The notes under the pieces: generated by a model
The model's input: the letters and a program-made list of their open reading frames with translations, nothing else
Databases searched by the model: none
What the model was told of the DNA's origin: nothing
Assembly (NCBI RefSeq): GCF_000801105.2
Contig: NC_079515.1
Span: forward strand, 35,673,407 to 35,737,406
Direction of reading: 5' to 3'
From: Raphanus sativus
Taxonomy: Eukaryota > Streptophyta > Magnoliopsida > Brassicales > Brassicaceae
Length of the DNA: 64,000 nucleotides
Program-made: the position numbers and the translations under genes
In this document: positions 11,507 through 27,057 of the stretch, one piece after another
How positions within the stretch are numbered: position 1 is the first letter of the stretch
Layout of the letters: each line of letters starts with the position of its first letter

Positions 11507-13120
11507 ATGATGACAACAATCATCCTTGACTTTCAGAACTGCTTCATCTTTATCTTCCTATGCTTATCCTCACTACTCTGTTACACTCTCTTCTTCAGGA
11601 AACCAAAGGACTTTCCTTTGCCTCCTAGTCCTCCTTCTCTACCCATCATCGGCCATCTTCACTTTCTTCTCTCTGTTCTAGTCCACAGATCTTTACAGAA
11701 ACTCTCCTCCAAGTATGGTTCTATTCTCTATCTCCACATCTTTAGTTCCCCCATAGTCCTCGTCTCCTCAGCGTCAGCTGCTTATGAGATCTTCAGGGCA
11801 CACGACGTTAACATCTCCTCTCGCGGATTACCTCCGACCGAAGCTTCCCTTTTCGCTGGTTCTTTCAGCTTCATCTCTGCTCCAAATGGAGATTACTGGA
11901 GGTTCATGAAGAAGGTTCTTGTCACCAACCTACTAGGACCTCAGGCTCTCAAGCGGTCACGAAAAAGTCTGTGCTGACGAGCTAGGTCAGTTTTACGATA
12001 ACTTGTTTAAGAAGGCATTGAAGAAGGAGACCGTGGAGATTTTTGAGGAAGCGCTGAAGCTCACTAACAACAGCATCTGCAAGTTGATCATGGGGAGGTG
12101 TTGTCCAGACGAGGAAGATGTGATGGAGAGAGTCAAGGGATTAGTTACTGAGTTAGATGTTTTGTCGAAGAAGATTTTGTTGGAAAACATGTTGCCCCCA
12201 TGGTTACAGAAGCTTGTTCTCTCACTTTTTAAAAAGGAAGAGAAGGTTCTTTCAAACAGCTTCAATGAACTGCTCGAAAAGATTCTCGTGGAACACGAAG
12301 AGAACCAGGGAGAGCATCATCATCAAAGTAAGGACTTTGATGGACGCGTTGCTGGAAGCTTATGGAGACGAAAATGCAGCGTATAAGATCACTAGGAATC
12401 ATATCAAGTCGTTTTGTGTGGTAAATATTACTTCCATTGAAGTGGTTTCATTGAGAAATAAAACTGCTATGCTTAAGAAAATGTTTTGCAACTGCATGCA
12501 GGATCTTTTATTTGCAGGCACTACCACCCCGGCGATACCAATACCGTGGATATTGGCAGAGATCATCAAAAGCCCCAAGACTCTTGAGAGACTGAGAGGG
12601 GAACTGGATTCCGTGGTGGGGACGACAAGGTTGATCCAAGAAACAGATTTACCAAACCTCCCTTATTTGCAAGCAGTGGTCAAGGAAGGGCTAAGACTGC
12701 ACCCGCCGGAGCCTATCTTCGAGAGATTCTCCCAAGAAGGGTGTAAGGTAGGAGGGTTCTATGTACCAGCGAAAACATCTCTAGTGGTTAATGCTTATGC
12801 TGTGATGAGAGATCCAGATTACTGGGCAGATCCTAATGAGTTTAAGCCAGAGAGGTTTCTGGAAGATGAGGAGAGAAAAGAGCAAGCACTTAGGTACATT
12901 TCTTTTGGAAGTGGAAGAAGAGGTTGTCCTGGAGAAAATCTATCTCATATTTTTTATGGGAACCGTAATAGGAGTGATGGTGCAGGGATTTGAATGGAGA
13001 TTCAAAGAAGAGAAGGTTAACATGGAAGAGACTATTGTAGGACTGTCCTTGACTATGGCTCATCCTCTCAAGCTCACTCCTATTGCTCGAACCCCAAACT
13101 CTCTAATATGTTTGCCATAA
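11507..13120 (+). pseudogene. Cytochrome P450 CYP705A-like pseudogene
   Basis: Nearly full-length two-exon CYP705A gene with at least three frameshifts. Exon 1 starts at ATG 11507 with the anchor and PPSPPSLPIIGHLHF hinge and runs to the frame break near 11960 (ALKRSR, then stop). It resumes in another frame (about 11976: ADELGQFYDNLFKK) and shifts again near 12335 before MDALLEAYGDE. The intron is 12421-12501. Exon 2 holds an I-helix degraded to LLFAGTTTPAIPI, so the acidic residue of the usual AGTDT motif is lost. The ExxR region (KEGLRLHPP), PERF and haem loop FGSGRRGCPG are present, then a T-run indel near 12950 breaks the frame before the C-terminus (stop at 13118). Individually these could be sequencing errors; together they indicate a pseudogene. 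Confidence 0.85.
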
Positions 13121-13184
13121 AATAGTTTAAATGTGTGTGAACCCTCTAATATGTATGCCATCAAATAATTTAAATGTGTGTGAC
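13101..13184. repeat. 43-bp direct tandem duplication
   Basis: The unit starting CTCTAATATGTTTGCCAT at 13101 repeats with a few mismatches at 13144 (CTCTAATATGTATGCCAT), both ending in TTTAAATGTGTGTGA. The first unit contains the old P450 stop codon, so the end of the reading frame was duplicated into the 3' flank. Confidence 0.85.
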
Positions 13185-13585
13185 TCTCACATTGATTCTT
13201 ATAATGGTTAATTATAATAATAATTTTAATGAATAAATTTATTACTAAAATATCAATATTAATATCTTTGTTTATTTTTATATTTATTTTCAAGATTACC
13301 TTATTATCAAAAAAACAATATCTATAATACAAATTTACATCGTATTTCTGTAATTAAAACATATAATTTAATAAAAATGAATTTCCCTTTATATAAATAA
13401 AAAACTTAATATAAAATAATATCTTTAATATATATATATATAGTATATAGTTTAATAAAATGATTTATATAAATAAAAAGAATGTAATATAAAAAGATAA
13501 TATCTTTAATATAAAAATATTAACAAATTATTTTTGAATCTATAATTTAAGAAAAATAATTATATATCTATATTTATCAAAAGAC
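13185..13585. other. AT-rich intergenic DNA
   Basis: Simple AT-rich sequence with ATA-rich runs near 13425-13450. No gene seen. Confidence 0.5.
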
Positions 13586-14400
13586 CATATTACAAGGCCT
13601 ATAACCGGCCCAAACAGCAACCCAAACCGGGTACACATACAAGCCCAATAAACAAAAATTTCAAGCCCAAAGGAAAAATCCGAGACCCAAACCCTCCACC
13701 GCTCACCGCAACGCACACCTCCATGTGTTGAAACCGCGGCAGCACAGAAACGCGTGGCAGATTAAGAAGCTTCGTCATCTCGATTGGCTGGAGATCACCG
13801 CCGGACCAAGAACCGAGAACTTCGCCGGAATCGCAAATCACCAACTCTGATACCAACGAGAGGTCGACGCTTTAATCCAACTAGACAGAACCACCAGAAT
13901 CACCAGGACAAGAAACACGACTACCGAAATCTACTCCGAACGACTGTTTTGGAGGTATAAGATTCGGAGTTAGACACTTACGGCCTGAACCTAAGAGAAA
14001 TTCAATCGAAGAAATCGAAATCTCATCCTATCACGGCCACCACCACAGTAAGGGAAACCCTTTTCACACAGCTCGAAACTTTTCCCGAAAAACTGAAGCC
14101 GGCGACCACTACCAAAAAAGATACGGCACCGTCTTAGAGTCAGGCGCTGGCGATAAGCGGTGGTGGAACCACCCTCTCCCAGAAACCAAAGTCATAAATC
14201 ACCCAGAACGGAAGTACAACGCCGAGTACAGATACCTAGATAGACGAAACTATATAACGAAACTAAGATTCCGACCGACGCCGTGGCTGAGAGAACCCAC
14301 CAACATCGGTCGGAGACGAAAAAGAATCGGTTGGAAACTTTTTCCTATGTTCGCCTTTTCTCTCGTTTCTCAAGTCTATAGTCGACCCACTATATATCTA
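13586..14400 (-). mobile_element. GC-richer block, possible decayed LTR-element 5' region
   Basis: The composition is clearly less AT-rich than either flank, and the edges are abrupt. On the minus strand, TGGTATCAGAG (13855-13845) matches the start of the initiator-Met primer-binding site used by many plant LTR retrotransposons, and a long leader-like sequence follows. No gag or pol motif, and no second LTR, could be identified; a minus-strand frame of 85 codons at 13856-13599 has no recognised domain. It could alternatively be a fragment of an unrelated gene leader. Confidence 0.35.
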
Positions 14401-14673
14401 TATAAAAATGTGATAATATATATGGTTGAGAGAAGATGATTCTCTAAAAGCCTCAATGTAACTGGATCAGACATCCTAGAAGAAAGTCACTGCAGTATCA
14501 TTAGAGCCTATATTAGCAATAAAAAAACCACATATTTGTTTTAGTCACAATTACAACCTCGATCCATGCAATCAAAACCATTATCTTCCATCCATAACAA
14601 AGCAGATCAGAACTCTTTGTTCAGAAATGTAACTCATCTTTTATTTAGCAAAGCCTAAGAGCAGGTGTTCTAG

Positions 14674-14696
14674 TGGGCCTCAGGAGTTTGAGCCCA
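14674..14696. promoter_or_regulatory. Two site II (TGGGCC/T) motifs upstream of TCP1
   Basis: TGGGCC at 14674-14679 and AGCCCA (complement TGGGCT) at 14691-14696 lie about 135-155 bases before the CCT1 start codon. Site II elements are bound by TCP-family factors and are common at plant housekeeping genes. Position and motif are seen; binding is inferred. Confidence 0.45.
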
Positions 14697-14829
14697 ACTT
14701 ATAAACGACACCGCTTGGTCACACATCCCAGAAGAAACCTTGTTGAAACATTTAATAAAAAACCCGCCGGAGTCTCACTCACTGTCCATCTCTGATCTCT
14801 GATCTAGGGCTACATCGTGCTCATCGGAC

Positions 14830-17800
14830 ATGTCGATCTCCGCTCAAAATCCAGATATCTCCGGCGATAGGCAATCCGGCCAAGATGTTCGTACTCAGAA
14901 CGGTACAACGGCTTGTGCTCATACCATATTCTATTATCTCTTTTTTTGTTCCCCTCTCTGTATATAATAATAACTACTACTCTCTATTGTATACAGTGAT
15001 GGCTTGTCAAGCTATTTCAAACATCGTTAAGACCTCGCTTGGTCCCGTTGGACTCGACAAGGTAATTTACTCCCATTCGATTCGACCGGGATTCATAGGT
15101 TTCTTGATTTGCATCGGAGTTATATATATATTGTACTGTTTTTTTGTCAGATGTTAGTGGATGATATTGGTGATGTGACCATTACAAACGACGGTGCTAC
15201 TATTCTTCGGATGTTGGAGGTCGAACACCCTGCTGCTAAGGTGATTTTTGATTAACAAAATTTACTTATTTATACTACGAATATTATTAGTTACACTCTC
15301 TTTTCTCTTGGTGGCTAGGTTCTCGTCGAGTTGGCTGAACTCCAGGATAGAGAAGTTGGTGATGGGACTACCTCTGTTGTTATTGTTGCTGCTGAGTTGC
15401 TCAAGGTTCGTCTTTCGTTTTTCTTGTTTTTTTTTTGTCATATAGTTAACTGCTTGGTTCTTAATGGTGTTTTTTTTTTGCAGAGGGCAAATGATTTGGT
15501 TAGGAACAAAATACATCCAACATCAATCATCAGTGGATACAGGGTAAGCCTGCGCCTTTTGTTTCTTTATGCATTGCACAAGTGTTTTCATTATCTTAAT
15601 CTGTGTTACTGTTGACAGCTAGCGATGAGAGAAGCTTGCAAATACATTGATGAGAAGTTGGTGACTAAGGTTAGTTACTTCTGCTGTTGATGTTTTATAT
15701 TTTCGCCTCTCATCTTCTTTCTGGAATTGAGTTGTACGTTGTGAACTTTTAAACGTGTTTTTTTTTTCTGTAAGTATAATTGGTGTAAGTTCTCTATAGT
15801 GGCTTCAGTTAATTAATTTTGTTGCGTTCTATAGGTCGAAAAGCTTGGGAAATCTCCATTGATAAACTGTGCTAAAACCAGCATGTCCTCCAAACTGATA
15901 TCTTCTGACAGCGACTTCTTTGCCAACTTGGTATGCTTTCATTTCTCATTCCTTTTCAAACACGTGGAACTGCATCCTTGCTTTCTTCTTCAAACATTAG
16001 TCTTGTAACTTGTGTTATTAATTCCCATGTTTACCACTCTTCCCTGTTATTGAGTTTACTTCTAATGTGTGGGATCCGTTGATAATTTCTACCCTGATTA
16101 CTCCACGTTTCTGAACTGTTATAGTGACATTTTGTTTTTTTCATTTCAAGGTTGTGGATGCCGTTCTGTCAGTGAAGATGACAAATCAGCGAGGGGAGAT
16201 AAAATACCCTATTAAGGTCTCTGCTTATACTTAACATAGCGTCTTGAGTCAGAATGATATCTTTATGTCTAAACACTTCTGCTTACTACATTGTAGGGGA
16301 TCAATATTCTGAAAGCTCATGGACAAAGTGCCCGAGACAGCTATTTGTTGAATGGATATGCACTCAACACTGGCCGCGCTGCCCAAGGGATGCCACTACG
16401 AGTGTCTCCAGCCAAGATTGCTTGCCTTGACTTCAATCTTCAGAAGACAAAAATGCAGCTCGGTGTCCAAGTTGTTGTTAACGATCCACGAGAACTTGAA
16501 AAAATCCGTCAAAGGTAATTTTCCATGAATTCCTTTCATTCAGACTACGTAATTTTGTTCTCTACAAGTGTAAATCGGTTTTGCTCTCTTGATCCTAACG
16601 GATTTTGCGGGATAGAGGAAGCTTGAGATATCTGGCTCTATTGCACTGCTTATGTCATCCATCTTCCATACAGAGGGTTTGTAAATATGTTACTGAATAT
16701 TTGTTTCACAGAGAAGCTGACATGACAAAAGAGCGGATAGAGAAACTTCTTAAAGCTGGGGCCAATGTTATTCTGACAACGAAGGGAATTGACGACATGG
16801 CACTGAAGGTAAGATTGGACTGGAGACCAATAAGTTTCTCTCTACCTTTACGCATTACTCAGTTTTGAAGTACTCGAGTCTTTCTTTTGATTCATCAAAA
16901 GTTATTGAAATTTTTTGGCTTCTCATTTCATTTGCTTTTATTACAGTACTTTGTAGAGGCAGGAGCTATTGCTGTTAGGCGTGTTCGCAAAGAAGACATG
17001 CGCCATGTTGCTAAGGCAACAGGAGCAACGCTGGTACATTTTCAGCTATACCCTTCAGTATTATAAGCATTATAACCAAGTGTCAAAAACTTAAATGCGA
17101 TTAAGAAACTTGAAATTTTTTTTAACTAATATCCTTGTTCTTTGTTTTAGGTCACCACTTTTGCTGACATGGAGGGCGAAGAAACGTTTGATCCGGCACA
17201 CCTTGGATCGGCAGATGAAGTTGTGGAGGAGAGAATTGCGGATGACGATGTTGTATTGATAAAGGGAACCAAAACCAGCAGTGCGGTATGCAATTATCTC
17301 TTTACTTGAGATCTTACATAAATTGTTAACACTACTACACAAAATTCATCATATATTTTCATTTGAAGTTATACCGAAAGTTATTAAAAAGCTCACAAAG
17401 TTCAGTCTAGCTTTGTTAGTGACATACATAATAAACTCTTTGTCGGTCTGTTAGGTATCCTTGATCTTGAGAGGTGCAAATGACTACATGCTTGATGAGA
17501 TGGAGAGAGCACTGCACGATTCTTTGTGTATTGTCAAGAGGACCCTCGAGTCCAACACGGTAAATATCCCTTTTAGAGAAGCTCCTTGCATTTGGTAATA
17601 TAATGATCACACCATTTCTTGGTTTTACGCATCAAACAGGTGGTTGCGGGTGGAGGTGCAGTTGAGTCAGCATTGTCTGTGTATCTGGAGCACCTTGCTA
17701 CAACCTTGGGCTCTCGGGAACAATTGGCAATTGCTGAATTTGCAGAGGCGTTATTGGTTATACCTAAGGTGCCTGCCACCTACAAATACAAACCTATTTC

Positions 17801-18331
17801 ATCAAATATTTTATGAAAAACTTTCTTTTGCTCTGGTCAACAATTATTATCTTATATTTACAGGTGCTTGCTGTAAACGCCGCCAAGGATGCCACCGAGT
17901 TGGTAGCTAAACTAAGAGCATACCACCACACCGCACAAACCAAGGCTGATAAGAAGCACTACTCAAGGTAACAATAAGGCAGTATTACTGTTTGTCTTTT
18001 CCCATTGAAAATGTTTTTCTTTTCTCATTGGCTTTATTGTTGGGAAACACACACACAAAATGCAGCATGGGACTTGACCTTGTAAACGGAATAGTCCGTA
18101 ACAATTTGGAAGCAGGAGTGATCGAACCAGCGATGAGCAAAGTGAAAATTATCCAGGTGAAGAAGCATTTTGACCTGAGACTAGATTTTTATAAAAATCG
18201 AATGATGTCTTCTGAAGCTTTATGTTTTTGTTATGTGTGACCCCCAGTTTGCAACAGAGGCAGCAATTACGATACTGAGAATCGACGACATGATCAAACT
18301 GGTGAAGGAAGATGGCCAAGGCGATGAGTAA
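14830..18331 (+). CDS. TCP1: T-complex protein 1 subunit alpha (CCT1)
   Basis: Seventeen coding exons: 14830-14902, 14997-15061, 15151-15240, 15319-15405, 15484-15543, 15619-15669, 15835-15930, 16151-16216, 16297-16514, 16712-16808, 16947-17033, 17151-17285, 17455-17559, 17640-17768, 17864-17967, 18066-18156, 18248-18331. All introns are GT-AG, and the frame closes to 545 residues, the length I recall for Arabidopsis. The subunit belongs to the cytosolic chaperonin ring TRiC/CCT, which folds actin and tubulin. Group II chaperonin signatures are visible: [21 protein letters not shown], the ATPase motif GDGTTSVV, and AGGGAVE near the C-terminus. The short first exon ([13 protein letters not shown]) is typical of the plant alpha subunit. 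No break or missing motif is evident. Confidence 0.95.
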
Positions 18332-18949
18332 ACCAATCCAAAAGCTCAAAAACTTTTCTTTTATTAGTGTGTTTTTTGTCCGCGTTTGCAGCACCCACCG
18401 GTTTTTCTTCTACCTTTCTTTTTTGTAATTTTTTTTTTTTTGGTATTTAGCGTTTGTACCGAACAAGATTTCAAATTCGTTTTTCTGCTTCCCCCTCTTT
18501 CAATGGGATAATCCTTTGCACTTTTTAGATACTAAACGAAGTCAAATTTTCCTCATGCTTTTCCTATTTTTGATAAATCGTAATTTACTTGCATTTGTCA
18601 CATGAGCAGAAGAAACAAAGAAAAGAAAAATACCGTCTGAAATTGACCCCAGCTTCTCTTTATCTTTTTGTCATCAAGTTTTTCTCTCCAACCTAATCAT
18701 GAAAAAATGTTTCTTTTTGTCTCTGGTGGAAGATATTATTTTATTCCTATATAGACTCTTTAATTTGCAAAGCTAATGAAAGTACCCAAAAGGGGGTTAA
18801 AATGTAAAAGCAGGAAAAAACTAAGGTAAGATTTTAATTAATAAGAAAGAGGAGGAGGATCCTTTGTTTACTAGAGTTTTACAAACAGTCGTCGTCAAGC
18901 GTCGTCAAGAGCAGGTCTCTCTACTCTCTCTGGTGTTTTAACCAAAAAT
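18332..18949. other. TCP1-PRMT6 intergenic region
   Basis: Contains the TCP1 3' UTR and the PRMT6 promoter/leader. Both genes point rightward. A direct repeat GTCGTCAAG occurs in the PRMT6 leader at about 18890-18908. I see no other gene. Confidence 0.5.
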
Positions 18950-22281
<3,332 letters not shown>

Positions 22282-23363
22282 GGCGGCGATTCTCTGACAA
22301 CATCTTCTTCTTTACCTTAGAAGCCCTGTAAGATTTATAGTCTCTTCTGTTAAAGTAATCATTAGTCCAGAACCGACGAAGACATTGGCCAACATATTGA
22401 TTTCTGCGAAACCACAAGTTATTTTAAGAGTGTTAGGTTTAAGATCAAATGATGGAAGCAATTATAGGAAATTGTTCTTGAGGCCACTTTAGCTTCTTAC
22501 TTGTAACTGGGCGATACATAATTCACTTCTCTCTTGAATGCTTTTATTTATCATGCATAATTTATTGGTACTTTGTATAACCTCAAAAATCAAATATTCA
22601 AATTTCTGTTTTAAACTTGCTTACCGTTGGATGCCTTGAAAATTCAACAAACACAAGGCAATTCTTTTCACACTAACTTGGAAAAAGAAAAAGAGAAATG
22701 ACTAAAGGGCAGAAAAGTCATAAATAAAAGAGGTCCCATAGTCTTCCTTCATAGGGTTTTTAATCAATAAAAAGCCCCACCACTGTATATTTGGTTGGTC
22801 GAGTCAAATACTTGGGAACAATCCTCATCAGCTTCAAACAAAGAACCATCAAAGAACATACATAGATGCTCAAGATATCCAAAACAGACGTGCAAGCTGT
22901 AGAGAATGCTTGCTATGGCATCATTAGTGGTAAGAAGAAAAAGATTATGGTATCACTGATCCTTGGCAAGAGTAAATAACAAGCATTCTTCACAGAACAA
23001 ATCATTTACTCTTGCCAATGAACACCTCACAAACTGTTAATGGTAAGAAGAAAAAGATCATCTGATCCTTTGGTTTTACCGTTAAACTTCTACGAGGTAT
23101 ATATACCGTGAAACGATTTAGTTATTTACATAATGGCATATGCTTCCAGTCAATGCACCTTCGAGACACAAGCCTCACAAAACCCAAAACACGAAATCCT
23201 AAGGAGAGCCACAGCATTGAAGTTTCAGTTACAAAAGCAGCTTAGAGGTTTCTTCTTGATCAAAAAAAAAACGCTGGGGCATAATCTCCAATATTAATAG
23301 TACTATGCAACCTAATTCAAGCAGCCATTATACGGCTACAAGTGGCGCAGAGAACCAGTTGGT
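22282..23363. other. Convergent 3' intergenic region, PRMT6/SNF2 copy 0
   Basis: Holds the 3' UTRs of the two converging genes. From 22933 onward it is repeated at 27058 (offset 4125). A perfect 15-base inverted repeat is listed separately. No gene is present. Confidence 0.6.
22963..23018. repeat. Perfect 15-bp inverted repeat, 26-nt loop
   Basis: TTGGCAAGAGTAAAT at 22963-22977 pairs exactly with ATTTACTCTTGCCAA at 23004-23018. It lies in the region between converging 3' ends and recurs at 27088-27143 in copy A. It could fold in an RNA from either strand or be a tiny MITE remnant. Confidence 0.85.
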
Positions 23364-26300
23364 CTACGCCATAAAAAGATGTTTGAGATCATCTACTGTC
23401 AGTCGAGTTGCAGAGCTTCCACCATGTTCTTCACCGAACGCAGATGCAACCATTTTCCTTTTATCTTCCTGATAAATTAAAAAAAGACAATGATAATGCT
23501 GGACTTACTATAAATATAATATGAAGAGGAAACTAAGGGAACTCAAATACCTGAAGAGACAAAATTTTATCCTCAATGGTATCTTTTATAGTGACACGAG
23601 TTACACTAACAGGCCGAGTTTGTCCAATACGATGTGCACGGTCAACAGCTTGGTCTTCGGTTGTTGGATTCCACCAAAGATCCAAAAGTATAACATGACA
23701 TGCAGCTACCATGTTCAACCCAAGGTTTCCAGCTTTTAGCGACATCAGCATCACCTCTACCTGTTTTATAGACTTTTCACTGTTAGAGAGCTTCAGAAAC
23801 ATATTCCACGAACATTCTATGTTTCAGAGAAATAACAAGTAGATTGTATGCACATCACTTACACGTGGAACTTTGCTGAATTCTTTTACAGCCCTGTCTC
23901 TTGCTGCAAGACTCATTGTACCATCTAATCTTCTGAATTCTATACCATTTTCAACAAAACTCGCCTCAACCAAGTCAAGCATACCGGTCCACTGAGAGAA
24001 CACTATTGTCTTTATTGGCCCCTGGCTAGGTGAAGATGAGTGAAGAGTCGTTGGCTCTACAATGGTTACATCGTCGTCATCTTCATGTGGCTGTGAGGAA
24101 GAAGGGTTTCGACCATGCTGGGCTGAGTTTCGTCTGCCTTGTTTGGAGAGCGACTGCAGAATATCCAGGACAGCTTGGATTTTTGACGAACTAAACTCGC
24201 TTTTTTGAGAAAATGATTTGTTCTGTGAAGAACTAGAGCCTGAATCATTAGTGGTAGAATTTCTAAGGGCAGATTTAGAGAACACAACATCACGCCCAAA
24301 GTCTTCTCTGCATCTCCTTACAGGGCACACGTTCTCATCTCCATTGATGTGTTCTGAAACACACTGATAGCAAAATACATGGCCACAGAGCGAAATAACA
24401 GGGTTTTCTGGTGGATCCTGCAGATAAACAGGTAACAGAATATTAATAAGAGATCAGAACTAGCCTAAGGACTAGAGAATACTGAAACTGAGGACACGAT
24501 ATTCCTAGCCCTAAGTGAATCTGCACTTACATTACAGATATTGCAGATGGCAGATGATGACTCTAAACGTTTGAGCAAATTGATTCGAGCCTCCCTAGGG
24601 AGTCTTTTAACTGCTTCTCTTGATTCTTTTCCAACAGGATCTGAGTTATATCCCTTCACGAGTTGTGGGTGGTCACAAGCTTGGCGTAGACGCAAAAGCA
24701 TCAGAAGAATATTGGCGTAGTTTTGGCTCAAAGTCCCTGCAGCTTGATATGCCTGCAGAAAATGTGAAATATCATCTTATCAGGCACAAGTACACGAGTT
24801 AATGTTTGATTCACTGACAGAAGAAACACTCAGAAAATGATTTCCAAAGAAAATTCCGAAGTATGAACTGATAAATTGTGGAGGGAAAAAAAGGAGAACC
24901 TTGAACTGTGATTGTGACTCTGCTTCAAGCTTCTTGTAGAAAGACCGCTCCTCCACCGAAAAGTCCACCCTTTTCAGATTAATTTTCTTTGGAGGTAGAT
25001 TGATTATTGGTTGCCCATCAAGCAATGTTTCTGTATATCAGAACAGAAGATACTCAGCAGAAATCATCAAATCCGTCACAGCTACGAAAAGCAAACAAGA
25101 ATAGAGAGATGGTGAGAGTACCTTTGGTACGGCGCAGCATTATAGCCCTTAGAACAGCTTGAAGCTTCTTGTAACCATTAAGAGAATTTCTGGAAATTGG
25201 AACCTTGATTGTATGGTAGAATGACTTGTACACGGCATATGGATTATACCTAAGGAACCTGAAGTAACTATACAGATCATCAATGGTGTTTTGTATTGGC
25301 GTTCCAGACAAACACCACCTCCTTTTGGCTCGAAGAGTGCAGCATGCTCTTGCCACTTGAGTTCTATGATTCTTGATTGTCTGAGCTTCATCTAGAACTA
25401 CTCTGAGCCACCCAACTTTTGACAGAGCACCACAATCAGAGTCAAAAGAAGAATCATCCATGCCTTTTCTACCTCTTTTCTTACTCTTCTTACTTGTACC
25501 CGCTGCATCTTTACGTTTCTTGTAGTTAGAGAAGCCAGGGGCGAGACCTTTGTTATCCTTTTCATCATCTTCATCATCCTCCACCAATGACTCTTTGGGA
25601 ACTTCATTGGTCACAATGGCGTAAGTTGTGACAACCACATCATATCTCGCCAATTCAACAGGATCTTTGGTCCTACAACCACCATGGTAGATCAAAACAG
25701 AAAGTTTGGATTCATAAGAAACCTTCTCATCAAGCTCTGTTGCCCACTGCCTCACAATACTCGCTGGACAAACAATTAATGTACCAGCAGCTGGCCTCTT
25801 TCTGTTAAATTCCCGTTTCAGAGTACTCGCTCCTTCAACTTTGGCTTTCCCCTTCACTGAACTGCCATTCCCATCATTATCACCAGCACTCTTAACCGTG
25901 GTCTCACTGTTGCTTGAAACCTTGACCTCTGGTTTCACATCACTTTCACTTTCATGCTTTGGAGCTTCTGACTCATCGTCAGCATCCAGGTCCAAGATTT
26001 CAGCCTCTTGCTTGCTTGAAATTTCAGACTTTATTTGTGACTCAAACTTTTGCTTCAAGATAAGAGCAATCGTCGAGACTGTCTTACCAAGTCCCTGCAA
26101 AAAATAGACCTTTCATAGCTTCAGGGAAACCGAATCACAGATACCGAATCACAGATATAAATTGTGCAAAATTAAATTATATGTGACCTGATCATCTGCT
26201 AATATCCCTCCTGAACAGTGCAAACTACTTGTTTCCTTCTGAAACATCCATGCCAATGCGATTTTCTGAAAGCAATAGTATTTGTACACACGCCAAATTC

Positions 26301-26957
26301 AAAGGCCACTAAATGGTACATTAAAACATGATAATACCTGATGCCTCATAAGAGAAACTGAAAGGGTACCAGGAATTAGATCCATCTCGTTGTTGGATTG
26401 ATTCAAATCCTGCAGGATCAACATACTTTATTATAAAATAAATGTACTTAACATGATGCAATCTAATATCAGGTTGTTAATGGCAAAACACCAAGCTGCC
26501 AACATATTTATGATGCACCACGAAGATGAATGATGCTATACACAGTCAATGAACTAAAAGATCATTCTTTCTCAAACATGAAAAGTAATGAAGATCATTG
26601 TACAACTACTATTAAGTCGGACACTTCAGACTGAAACTGAATCGATTCAGCATGGTGGTATGACACAAGCATCAATGGGAAACCAGAGAAAATGTACAAT
26701 GCACCATGAATATTTAACCAAAAAGAAATGAGCCGAATTTAGGGTTACTTATTGATTCATATTCGCTCACTGCTGTAATCAAATCAAAGGATTTAACAGA
26801 GCCAGGCAACTGTAAAGCTGGTACAAGGAAGAAAAGACATGCAAGCACAAAAGAGCAGCTAAGCCTACGAGTTGAAGTCAATCCATAAGAAAAGACTTGA
26901 GTATAGGATGAATACCCGTAGTGCAGCTTGATAGATGAGCCGCTCATCGTTCTCAGA
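23364..26957 (-). CDS. CHR27: SNF2-RING helicase, copy 0, 5' end lost in gap
   Basis: Exons 3-10 and 42 bases of exon 2: 26916-26957 (cut by the gap), 26338-26409, 26188-26265, 25122-26094, 24900-25030, 24531-24752, 23863-24417, 23551-23760, 23364-23468. Coding sequence looks identical to copy A. The few differences I found are in or near introns around 26.1-26.4 kb: one A fewer or more in an A-run, one-base indels, and a synonymous T/G change in the LMRHQ codons. The encoded SNF2 ATPase core and RING region are as described for copy A. Truncation at the N gap and near-identity to the next contig indicate that this is the same locus assembled twice, not an independent gene. Confidence 0.85.
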
Positions 26958-27057
26958 NNNNNNNNNNNNNNNNNNNNNNNNNNNNNNNNNNNNNNNNNNN
27001 NNNNNNNNNNNNNNNNNNNNNNNNNNNNNNNNNNNNNNNNNNNNNNNNNNNNNNNNN
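26958..27057. other. Assembly gap of 100 N
   Basis: A 100-N placeholder. The sequence on its right (27058 onward) restarts at a point equivalent to 22933 on its left, so the two flanking contigs overlap by about 4 kb. Confidence 0.98.

Noticed and set aside
13599..13856. 85-residue protein gene on the minus strand
   Set aside because: No domain and no expression context; its frame runs through the TGGTATCAGAG motif region and is better explained as transposon leader or chance in a GC-richer block.
16605..16868. Separate small gene starting within the TCP1 intron
   Set aside because: Its second half is TCP1 exon 10 in frame ([15 protein letters not shown]); the first half is intron.
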